A DNA stretch of 27,897 nt, taken from a virus. Positions 12,994-20,666 of the stretch are shown here, in pieces. Each line of letters starts with the position of its first letter. Within the stretch, counting starts at the first letter, position 1. The notes under the pieces were generated by a model. That model was given only the letters and a program-made list of their open reading frames with translations. It had not been told where the DNA came from and made no database searches. The translations under genes and the position numbers were made by a program. Location of the stretch: positions 1 through 27,897 of the IMG/VR virus record IMGVR_UViG_3300027839_000058. The stretch is one strand, 5' to 3'.

Positions 12994-13230
12994 ATGTTAA
13001 GTACTGTGAGAGAAAAAATTAAAGATAGAGATTTGAGTTTGGGTGCCATAATGGTGATTATTGGCGTCTTAATTTGGATAATTCCAGTTAAATTGGTATT
13101 ATCAATATTTGTACTGTATGGAATAGTACAAATCTTCTGGAAGAAAGAAGAAGCTGTAGAAGAACACCATCATCACCATCATCATAATGGACAGAAGAAA
13201 AAAGTAACAAGGAAAAAGAAAAGTGGCTAA
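12994..13230 (+). CDS. Small membrane protein with natural His7 run
   Basis: A 78-residue protein; AGGAG (12979-12983) precedes the ATG. A charged N-terminus (KIKDRDLS) leads into a long hydrophobic stretch (about 17-48), long enough for two close spans or a hairpin: LGAIMVIIGVLIWIIP, then LVLSIFVLYGIVQIFW. An acidic stretch, seven consecutive His (residues 58-64) and a Lys-rich tail (KKKVTRKKK) follow. The His run may bind metal. The protein sits among baseplate genes, but its membrane character suggests it is not a baseplate part. Function unknown. The stop overlaps the next gene's GTG start by eight bases. Confidence 0.65.
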   Translation: MLSTVREKIKDRDLSLGAIMVIIGVLIWIIPVKLVLSIFVLYGIVQIFWKKEEAVEEHHHHHHHNGQKKKVTRKKKSG

Positions 13231-13363
13231 GAAAATACATGTATTTTCAACAAGAAAAAATAAAATAAAAAAGAGAACATCTATAGGAGACTCGATTCGT
13301 TCTAGGCCTAATAATAAAAATAAAAGACGTTGTTGGAAAAAGTATAAAGGTCAAGGTAAGTAG
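13223..13363 (+). CDS. 46-residue basic protein, GTG start
   Basis: A frame opening at GTG 13223 runs 46 codons to TAG 13361-13363, filling the gap before gp25. The product is VAKKIHVFSTRKNKIKKRTS, then IGDSIRSRPNNKNKRRCWKK and YKGQGK. The C-terminal pattern TSIGxSxRSRPxNKxKRR-x-x-KKYxGQG is one I recognise from short highly basic proteins of T4-like aquatic phages, usually near gp25. AAGGA precedes the GTG. The strong positive charge suggests nucleic acid binding; the actual role is unknown. Its stop codon overlaps the late promoter motif at 13363. Confidence 0.7.
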   Translation: MAKKIHVFSTRKNKIKKRTSIGDSIRSRPNNKNKRRCWKKYKGQGK

Positions 13364-13370
13364 ATAAATA
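13363..13370 (+). promoter_or_regulatory. T4-late-type promoter (GATAAATA)
   Basis: Same octamer as at 8821, beginning on the last base of the upstream stop codon and ending six bases before the gp25 ATG. A start site at normal late-promoter spacing would lie almost at the ATG, giving a leaderless or nearly leaderless gp25 message. Confidence 0.45.
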
Positions 13371-13376
13371 TTCCAT

Positions 13377-13841
13377 ATGGCAGCACCACAATATAATACA
13401 GGGTTCACAGACGCTGAATCCGTTAATAATAGTTCTCAAAGTACCTTCATTTATAAGGATTTGAGTTTATTTTTTACTCGCAACCCGGTTACGAGCGATG
13501 TTGCTACGGTTACAGATGTACAAGATATTAAAAGAGCAGTAAAACATATTGTTCTTTTGAATCCTGGAGAAAAACCATTTCATCCAGAGATTGGTACAGG
13601 AGTAAGGCAATCTTTATTTGAGAATTTTACCCCACCTGTTAGGGAAACCCTAAGAGGTAAAATAGAATTCTCTTTACAGAAATATGAACCTAGAGTAACG
13701 GTTACTAGTGTTGTATTTGAAGATACTAGTGATTTTAAAAATATGGATAATAATACTCTGGTTGTACAGATAAATTTTTACCTTAATAATATTCCACAAC
13801 AAATAGAATCAGTAGAAGTAATGCTAGAGAGAATAAGATAA
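13377..13841 (+). CDS. 25: Baseplate wedge protein gp25
   Basis: A 154-residue protein of the gp25/TssE family, which joins baseplate wedge and sheath (T4 gp25 is 132 aa). Diagnostic segments are AVKHIVLLNPGEKPFHPEIG (about 53-72), SLFENFTPP and KYEPRVTV, whose EPR motif is the family hallmark. The N-terminal extension (about 25 residues) is polar and probably flexible. The ATG at 13377 has no Shine-Dalgarno at usual spacing, and an in-frame stop lies just upstream (13365-13367), so no longer form is possible. The next gene begins on the last base of its stop (TAATG). Confidence 0.92.
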   Translation: MAAPQYNTGFTDAESVNNSSQSTFIYKDLSLFFTRNPVTSDVATVTDVQDIKRAVKHIVLLNPGEKPFHPEIGTGVRQSLFENFTPPVRETLRGKIEFSLQKYEPRVTVTSVVFEDTSDFKNMDNNTLVVQINFYLNNIPQQIESVEVMLERIR

Positions 13842-15742
13842 TGGCAGCAGGACTCAATACAAAAGGAAAGATGTCAATTACAGAATTAGACTTTGATAGT
13901 ATTAAAGCTAATTTAAAAACCTACCTTAAAGGTCAATCAGATTTTACAGATTATGATTTTGAAGGTTCTGGTCTTAATATTCTGTTAGATACACTTGCTT
14001 ACAATACACATTACAATGCCTTTATGGCCAATATGTTGGCTAATGAAATGTTTTTGGATACTTCAGTTAAAAGGGATTCGGTAACCTCACATGCTAAGGC
14101 ATTGGGTTATACTCCCACCTCTGCTAATGCAGCAACTGCTAGTCTTAAAGTACAAGTTAATGATGCTAATACTACAACGCTCACAATGGCAGAAGGTTTT
14201 GTTTTTTCAACAACGATAAATGGTGTTGGATATCAATTTGTTAATATTTCTGATAGAACCATAAATCCCACCGAAGGGGAATATATTTTTGGTACTGATA
14301 CTCTAGGTATTTCTGTTTATGAAGGAACTTGGGTAACTACAAAATATACTAAAGATTCCACAAATGCAGACCAAAAATTTATTATTGAAAATGATAATGT
14401 TGATATTTCTACATTAGCGGTCCAAATACAAACAAGTGCGACCGATACTACTAAAACCACTTATACAAAATCAACTACATTGGTTGATATTGTTTCTACC
14501 ACAACTGCTTACTTTATTCAAGAAACAATTGATGGTAAATGGGAAATTTATTTTGGTGATGGTGTATTGGGTAAAGCTTTGACTGATGGTAATGTTGTTA
14601 TTTTAAAATACATCATTACAAACAAAACAGATGCTAATGGGGCAACCGCATTTACTCCTAGTGGTAATATAGGGGGTTTTAGTGATATTACGGTTACAAC
14701 TATAGGTGTAGCGGCTGGTGGTGCAAATGCAGAGACTTTAGAGTCTATTAAGTATAATGCCCCGTTTAATTATGCTGCACAGAATAGAGCAGTTACAGCT
14801 GCTGATTACAAAACTATTGTTCCAACAATTTATCCCAATGTTGAATCTATTTCTGTATGGGGCGGTGAATATAATAATCCTGCCGTATATGGGAAAGTGT
14901 ATATTAGTATTCGACCTCAAGCAGGTAATACATTAACAGAGGCGACTAAAACTTCTATTATTACTTCATTGGAAGAATATAATGTAGTTTCTATTACTCC
15001 TGTTATACTGGATCCAGAAACAACAAAAATTATTCCAGTAGTTAATTTTAAATATAATGAAACTATTACTTCTAAGAGTAGAGAAACTTTAGCAGCTGAA
15101 GTTTCTACTGCTATAGTGACTTATTCAGATGATACTTTAGAAAAACACGAAGCAATATTTAGATATTCTCCGTTTGTTAATTTGATTGATGAAGTAGACC
15201 CATCTATATTATCTAACATCACAACCATTAAAATGAGTAAAACTTTTCTACCTACATTAGAAACAGCGACAAAATATACTATAGATTTTGCTAATGCGTT
15301 TTTTAATCCCCATTCTGGTCATATGGCATCTACCGCCGGCATAACACCGGGCGGCATTTTATCGTCAACTGGCTTTAAATATACAGGTGATGCTACTAAT
15401 GTTTGGTATTATGAGGATGATGGTGCTGGGTTAGTTAAAGCCTATTATATTTTAAGTTCTGCTAAAGTATATAAAGCGGCTAGTGTGGGTACTATTGATT
15501 ATTCTACTGGTATTATCGTTATCGCCAAGGATAATATTGACTCCGTAGAAGATTATAATGGAGCAACTCAAACCTACATTAGATTAACAGTAGTACCGAG
15601 TTCTAATGATATTGTTCCAGTAAGAAATCAAGTTTTAGAAATTGATACTACAAATATGAGTATTACAGGAGCAGCAGATAGTATTGCGGGTGGTTCGTCA
15701 GATGGCGGTACTACTTATTCTACTAGTGCTTCATATGCCTAA
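13841..15742 (+). CDS. 6: Baseplate wedge protein gp6
   Basis: A 633-residue protein of the gp6/baseplate-J family (T4 gp6 is 660). The N-terminus (ITELDFDSIKANLKTYLKGQ), then FEGSGLNILLDTLAYNTHYN and MFLDTSVKRDSVTSHAKALG (about residues 69-88), is the highly conserved gp6 region. The middle is beta-rich and Thr-rich. AAQNRAVTAADYKTIVPTIYPNV (about 311-333) is the typical baseplate-J motif around Y-N-A-x-x-x-A-x-x-x-x-A-V-T-x-x-D-Y. Gp6 dimers form the ring linking wedges around the hub. The start overlaps the gp25 stop by one base. The C-terminal 150 residues have no clear T4 match and may be lineage-specific. Confidence 0.92.
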   Translation: MAAGLNTKGKMSITELDFDSIKANLKTYLKGQSDFTDYDFEGSGLNILLDTLAYNTHYNAFMANMLANEMFLDTSVKRDSVTSHAKALGYTPTSANAATASLKVQVNDANTTTLTMAEGFVFSTTINGVGYQFVNISDRTINPTEGEYIFGTDTLGISVYEGTWVTTKYTKDSTNADQKFIIENDNVDISTLAVQIQTSATDTTKTTYTKSTTLVDIVSTTTAYFIQETIDGKWEIYFGDGVLGKALTDGNVVILKYIITNKTDANGATAFTPSGNIGGFSDITVTTIGVAAGGANAETLESIKYNAPFNYAAQNRAVTAADYKTIVPTIYPNVESISVWGGEYNNPAVYGKVYISIRPQAGNTLTEATKTSIITSLEEYNVVSITPVILDPETTKIIPVVNFKYNETITSKSRETLAAEVSTAIVTYSDDTLEKHEAIFRYSPFVNLIDEVDPSILSNITTIKMSKTFLPTLETATKYTIDFANAFFNPHSGHMASTAGITPGGILSSTGFKYTGDATNVWYYEDDGAGLVKAYYILSSAKVYKAASVGTIDYSTGIIVIAKDNIDSVEDYNGATQTYIRLTVVPSSNDIVPVRNQVLEIDTTNMSITGAADSIAGGSSDGGTTYSTSASYA

Positions 15743-15750
15743 ATTTAAAA

Positions 15751-18700
15751 ATGTCTACAATAAAAAGTAAAGTTTCTATACAAATAGCTGGCCAACAACC
15801 AGATTTTGTTCAAGCGGATCATCCAGATTTTTTAGCTTTTCTAAAAGCTTATTATGAATTTTTAGAATCTGCTGAATTACAACTAACTACTTTAGGGTCT
15901 GTTGATTCTCTTTCATTAGAGGCCTCTGCTGGAGCTAATTCTCTTCTATTACAAGAGAGTCTTAATCGTTACCGTACTGGAGAAATTGATACTGTCCTTT
16001 TAGAAGATACTACTTATGGGGCTTTTCTTAATGGTGAAACTATTACAGGACAAACATCAAAAGCAACCGCAGTTATTAGAGTCCAAGATATTAATTTAAA
16101 TTCTAGACTCTTTATTTCATCGCAAAATAATTTTATTATAGGTGAACAAGTCATTGGTGCTGACACTAATGCTTCTGGAGTTATTGGTGGTTATACAGCC
16201 AATCCTGTGCAAAATATTACACAGTTGATGGAATATTATGATGTGGATGATACCATAGATACTTTTTTCACAGAATTTAAAGAATCATATATGCGGACTA
16301 TACCTAAAGGTTTGGCTGCTGGTCTTGATGAAAGAAATCTTCTAAAAAATATTAAAGACCTTTATCGTGCAAAGGGTACTAGGGGCGGTCACGAATTATT
16401 TTTTAGAATGTTACTTGATGAAGATGCTATTATTACATATCCCACTAAAAATATTATGCGATTGTCTGATGGTACTTGGACAGATGATACCATTCTCCGT
16501 AGTTATGCTTTAGATTCTACTATTGTTATGGAAGATTCTTCCTCTGCTAATGGATTTATCTATATTCTTCTGGAAGATGGTGGTCAAATAATGACGGAAG
16601 ATAATGTTAATAGCAATGATGATTTAACAGGATTAGTAGGAGAAACTATTACACAGGCGGCTGTTACAGATTTGAGTATTCTTATCGGTGGTGCATATTA
16701 TAACCAAGGATTTGAGGTTATTTCAGAAGCTACTGCTATAGTAGATAGTATATTTCAATATAATTTAAGTGGTATCACAGTAACAGAATTTATATTGAAT
16801 CCAGGCAGTGTGGATGGAACATTTGTTGCGGGCCATAGAATTTCTGGTCCCAATAGTGTAACAGGAGTAACATTGACTGGCAAAATTGCTAGTATTTTAG
16901 ATAAGACGGTTACTACTTTAAGTGATTTTAGTTCGAGTCAATATTTCAAAACTACTGATGGTCTAACTGTTACATCTGATGTTGGGGCCGATGGCATAGC
17001 AACTATAGATAGTGTTTCTTCGGGCACTATTAGTAATATAATAGTAGATAACGGAGGTTCTGGTTATGAGATTGGAGATAAAGTTGTTGTTAATAATACA
17101 AATACTAATGGTGCAGATTTGGCCGGGGAAATTTCCTTAGTTAATGGTGGATTTGCTCCCGAAACAGGAACACTAACTGATAATTTTAGAATTACATTAG
17201 AAAGTGGAACTCCAGGACAACCCGGAGAGATTTTACTAGAAGAATCTATTATTACATATGAACTTCCCACAGGAACTTTTAATATCGGAGAAACTATTAC
17301 AGGAATTACTTCTGAGGCTACCGGTACAGTTGTTTCTATAGAACTTGATGTAACAACCATACTGTATGTACCCCTAACTGGAACTTTTACTTTGGGAGAA
17401 CGCATTGTAGGCAGTGTTACTGGTTTTAAGTCTACTGTGGTAACAAATACAATAAACATTTTTGTTGCCAACGAAGAAGATTTGGGAATGGTAGCTGCTG
17501 ATAGATTTATATTAGAAGGTGAGACCACAATGGACTCCTCTTATCTCGGAAGAAGTATTGCTCAAGAAAGGGACACCGGTGGAAGGGATATTACTAATGT
17601 TAGAGTAACCAAAGAGGGTTGGGGATATACAGCTTTACCGACATTAACGATTACAACATCTGCTGGTACTAATGGTACAATACGAGCCAAAGGTACTAAT
17701 GTAGGTAAGATTTCTGCCGTCAATATAGTTGACCAAGGTATTCATTATACCGATCCAGCTTCTACTAAAATTGTAGCAAGTACTAATTATCTATGTACTG
17801 CAATTTCAGGTATTTTCCTTGTTGATGAAACAATTACTGGTGCCACATCAGGTGCTACGGGTAAATTTAAAATCCAATATGATCCGACTGGTATCATAGA
17901 ATTGAATACAGTAAGTACCACTCCATTTATAGCAGGTGAAACAATCACCGGTGGAAGTTCTGGACAAACAGCTAAAATAGATTCATTTACTTCAACGAGT
18001 ATACCCGTTAGTATAGATACAGTTGTAAATCGAACGGGTAAATATCTTACTGAAACTGGTTGGTTAGATTCTGCATCAAGTAAAATTATAGATAGTTATT
18101 ATTATCAGGATTATTCGTATGTTGTAAGTACAGCAACATCTATTGTGGATTGGAGAGAAGAATTATTAGCTGCAGTTCATCCGGCAGGTTGGGCAGTATT
18201 TGGTGAAGTAGATATTGGCGGTAATTCGCCTGCATTGGGTTATCTTGCTAACATCACCTCTGTAACAGGTCTTGGAGCTCTTTACTCACAAGTATGGAAT
18301 GCTCTTATTGGACGTAGATTGGGCACAACAACCCAGGGACCAATTAACCCAACTCCAATGGCAGAAGCAAATGAACCGGATGATAAAGCCAATCTTTATA
18401 ATCCTGCTCTTAAAGTAAGTCCTGGTGGAGGTGCTTTTACTTTATACGAAACAATTACAGGTGCTACTTCTGGAGCAACTGCTAAAGTAGTTTTGGATAA
18501 TACCACAGACGAGGGTGTTCGTATAATTACCTTTGAACAGGGATATAATCAAGGTATTTTCCAAATCAATGATGTTATTACTGGTTCTATTAGTGGACGG
18601 TCAACTACTGTCCAAGAAGTGTATGGTTTGCGTGGTAAACGAGATGTTACCTTGCGACAAGTTCTGGAAACTAGATTCCAAATGGGCCCGAAAGGGAATG

Positions 18701-19194
18701 ATGCTGGTGTTCCTCCAAATCTCGGTGATCTTAATAGATTTATGTTTTCACCCAGTATGGTAGCTTCGTCTGCTTCTTCACTTACTTTTAGAAGTCACAA
18801 TGTATATGTAACGGGCATTCCTTTTAGCACATTAAGTAGTGGTATAGATACAAGTGTAACAACTATTCCTGTAGCTTCTGATACTAGTTATCCCACAGCA
18901 GGTACAATTGAAATAGATAATGAATTAATAGATTATACAGGTAAAGCAGGTAATACTCTTACTGGGTGTACTAGGGGACAACATTCAACTGCTGCAGCTG
19001 CTCATTTAACAGGAGCTGTTGTTGATGCGGTTCGGTGGGGAATAAAACAAGATGAAACAAGACCTGGATATAGAATTAGTGATTGGCTAACAGATTATCA
19101 AGGTACAACCTTAACAATTGGGGATATAACTAATTATCCCAACAGAAAAAACGATATTAGTCCTCCATTACAGGTTACGATATATAAAACGTAA
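15751..19194 (+). CDS. Large baseplate wedge/tail structural protein in gp7 position
   Basis: An 1147-residue protein between gp6 and gp8, where T4 has gp7 (1032 aa). The N-terminus (IAGQQPDFVQADHPDFLAFL KAYYEFLES) and the helical block ESYMRTIPKGLAAGLDERNL, then IKDLYRAKGTRGGHELFFRM (about 180-225), match a large structural protein of T4-like aquatic phages. The rest is beta-rich, with at least eight copies of a GExITGxTSGATAxV repeat (first at residue 95, last about 940), N-x-G-x-GY turns (VDNGGSGYEIGD, TKEGWGYTALP) and one TTIPVASDTSYPTAGTIEID-type module near the C-terminus. Such repeats suggest an extended, possibly trimeric beta-structure on the baseplate rim. Calling it gp7 is by position; direct T4 similarity was not checked. 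Confidence 0.75.
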   Translation: MSTIKSKVSIQIAGQQPDFVQADHPDFLAFLKAYYEFLESAELQLTTLGSVDSLSLEASAGANSLLLQESLNRYRTGEIDTVLLEDTTYGAFLNGETITGQTSKATAVIRVQDINLNSRLFISSQNNFIIGEQVIGADTNASGVIGGYTANPVQNITQLMEYYDVDDTIDTFFTEFKESYMRTIPKGLAAGLDERNLLKNIKDLYRAKGTRGGHELFFRMLLDEDAIITYPTKNIMRLSDGTWTDDTILRSYALDSTIVMEDSSSANGFIYILLEDGGQIMTEDNVNSNDDLTGLVGETITQAAVTDLSILIGGAYYNQGFEVISEATAIVDSIFQYNLSGITVTEFILNPGSVDGTFVAGHRISGPNSVTGVTLTGKIASILDKTVTTLSDFSSSQYFKTTDGLTVTSDVGADGIATIDSVSSGTISNIIVDNGGSGYEIGDKVVVNNTNTNGADLAGEISLVNGGFAPETGTLTDNFRITLESGTPGQPGEILLEESIITYELPTGTFNIGETITGITSEATGTVVSIELDVTTILYVPLTGTFTLGERIVGSVTGFKSTVVTNTINIFVANEEDLGMVAADRFILEGETTMDSSYLGRSIAQERDTGGRDITNVRVTKEGWGYTALPTLTITTSAGTNGTIRAKGTNVGKISAVNIVDQGIHYTDPASTKIVASTNYLCTAISGIFLVDETITGATSGATGKFKIQYDPTGIIELNTVSTTPFIAGETITGGSSGQTAKIDSFTSTSIPVSIDTVVNRTGKYLTETGWLDSASSKIIDSYYYQDYSYVVSTATSIVDWREELLAAVHPAGWAVFGEVDIGGNSPALGYLANITSVTGLGALYSQVWNALIGRRLGTTTQGPINPTPMAEANEPDDKANLYNPALKVSPGGGAFTLYETITGATSGATAKVVLDNTTDEGVRIITFEQGYNQGIFQINDVITGSISGRSTTVQEVYGLRGKRDVTLRQVLETRFQMGPKGNDAGVPPNLGDLNRFMFSPSMVASSASSLTFRSHNVYVTGIPFSTLSSGIDTSVTTIPVASDTSYPTAGTIEIDNELIDYTGKAGNTLTGCTRGQHSTAAAAHLTGAVVDAVRWGIKQDETRPGYRISDWLTDYQGTTLTIGDITNYPNRKNDISPPLQVTIYKT
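16033..18620 (+). repeat. GExITGxTSGATAxV coding repeats
   Basis: Copies start near 16033, 16141, 17287, 17395, 17824, 17935, 18445 and 18567. Examples are GETITGQTSKATAVI, DETITGATSGATGKF and YETITGATSGATAKV. Related copies occur in the next two genes (about 20335, 20488, 20959, 22087, 23206, 23310). Each probably forms a beta-hairpin. Some copies are also close at DNA level, so they could recombine. Confidence 0.7.
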
Positions 19195-19203
19195 TGAAAG
19201 TTT

Positions 19204-19224
19204 TATAAATAGTGGATATAAATA
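19204..19224 (+). promoter_or_regulatory. Two tandem T4-late promoters (TATAAATA)
   Basis: Perfect TATAAATA at 19204-19211 and again at 19217-19224, 13 bases apart, in the 48-base gap before the gp8 gene. A ribosome binding site AGGAAA (19230-19235) follows. This is the strongest late-promoter evidence in the window. Confidence 0.7.
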
Positions 19225-19242
19225 TACGTAGGAAATAATGCT

Positions 19243-20655
19243 ATGGCAGCTATTGTAACACATCAATTTAGATATAATAACGCAGATCAATTCTATAATG
19301 AATGGGCACTTGCAAATCATTCTTTTTATCTGTATGTAGGGAGGCCGCAACCCTTTTCTGCTGGTACAGGAGGAGGCACAGATAGTGCACCACCCACACC
19401 ATTAGACAATGTAGATGATATCTATATGTATTGGCGAGATATGCTTGCAATTAAACGAGTGCCAGCGGCCGACCGACAATATGCTATACCTAGGCATGAT
19501 TGGACTAGTGCTACTGTCTATGATTACTATAGAGGTGATTATGGAGCAACTGTAAACGCCGCTACTGTAACAACTGTAGCAGGTGGTACAGATATGTTTT
19601 CTACTACTACCAAAATGTATGTTAAAACTACAGATAATAATGTTTATAAGTGCATGGGTAATAATGGTGGTGCCGCTGGGGGATCAACTGTTATGCCAAC
19701 GGGTACTAGTAATAATGAGTTTGTCACTGGTGATAGTTATATTTGGAAGTATATGTATACTCTTTCCACTACACAAATTACAGATTTTCTTACTACAGAT
19801 TTTATGGGAGTTGCTACAAATTCAACGGTTTCAACCGCGGCGGTAGATGGGGCGGTTAGACAATACAAAATAGAAAATGGTGGTTCTGGTTTTTCAGCTG
19901 CTACAGTTACTGGCCAGACCCTGCGGGGCGATGGTTCGGGTGCTACATTTACTATCGTAACTTCTGGCGGGGCGATTACTTCGGTAACGTCCACCAATGC
20001 AGGAACAGGATATACTTTTGCCGATATTAATGTTGGTGGCATTTCTGGTATTGGTAGTGGAACCGGTGCAGTAGTTACTCCAATTATAGGACCTAACGGT
20101 GGGCATGGATCCAATGCAATCACAGAATTAGGTGGATTTTATATAATGACTAATACGACAATTGCTGGTACGGCAGGATCTGGTGATTTTGTTGTAGACC
20201 AAGATTTTCGTAGAGTTGGCATGGTATTAAATCCTTACAATTATGGAACAACAACTGTTTCTACCGCGGATACATTAAGTGCTTTGAAGTCAGTAACATT
20301 TGCTGCTTCACCTACTCCAGGCACATTTACTGCTGATGAAATAATTACAGGTGGTACTTCGGGTGCTAAAGGTGTCGTTGTGGATTGGGAATCTTCTACA
20401 AGAGTTTTGAAATATATCCAAACACAATGGACAGGCGTTTCTGTTACAGTCGGTGCTACTCAGGGTAACCTTGTTGCCTTTGCTGCTTCTGAAGTAGTAA
20501 CAGGAGCTGATTCGGGTGCAACGGGAACCGTTTCTGCGGTTACTGCTCAAGAAGTTGCATATTATTCTGGCACACAACTTTATGTAGAAAATAGAAAACC
20601 AATTACCAGAGCCTCAGACCAAACAGAAAACATAAAGTTAATCATCGAATTTTAA
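19243..20655 (+). CDS. 8: Baseplate wedge protein gp8
   Basis: A 470-residue protein with a gp8-like N-terminal half: MAAIVTHQFRYNNADQFYNE, HSFYLYVGRPQPFS, W-R-D-M-L-A-I-K-R-V (64-73), then YVKTTDNNVYKCMGNNGGA and DSYIWKYMYTLS (about 168-179). The Y-K-C-x-x-N and Y-x-W-K-Y-M-Y elements are characteristic of gp8, which dimerises in each wedge (T4 gp8 is 334). The C-terminal portion is expanded by Gly-rich N-x-G-x-G-Y/F turns (IENGGSGFSAATVTG, NAGTGYTFADIN) and two ITGxTSGAxG repeats (near residues 366 and 417). Preceded by a double late promoter and AGGAAA. It ends 11 bases before the next gene. Confidence 0.9.
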   Translation: MAAIVTHQFRYNNADQFYNEWALANHSFYLYVGRPQPFSAGTGGGTDSAPPTPLDNVDDIYMYWRDMLAIKRVPAADRQYAIPRHDWTSATVYDYYRGDYGATVNAATVTTVAGGTDMFSTTTKMYVKTTDNNVYKCMGNNGGAAGGSTVMPTGTSNNEFVTGDSYIWKYMYTLSTTQITDFLTTDFMGVATNSTVSTAAVDGAVRQYKIENGGSGFSAATVTGQTLRGDGSGATFTIVTSGGAITSVTSTNAGTGYTFADINVGGISGIGSGTGAVVTPIIGPNGGHGSNAITELGGFYIMTNTTIAGTAGSGDFVVDQDFRRVGMVLNPYNYGTTTVSTADTLSALKSVTFAASPTPGTFTADEIITGGTSGAKGVVVDWESSTRVLKYIQTQWTGVSVTVGATQGNLVAFAASEVVTGADSGATGTVSAVTAQEVAYYSGTQLYVENRKPITRASDQTENIKLIIEF

Positions 20656-20666
20656 GAGTATAAAAT

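Noticed and set aside
17064-17528. 154-codon open frame on the minus strand inside the gp7-position gene
   Set aside because: It is fully inside a convincing structural gene; its Val/Pro/Ser-rich product is what the complement of Thr/Gly-rich repeat coding gives.
19737-20123. 128-codon minus-strand open frame inside gp8
   Set aside because: Antisense to a clear gp8 gene, no ribosome binding site, Pro/Val/Glu-rich composition typical of antisense to Gly/Thr-rich repeats.
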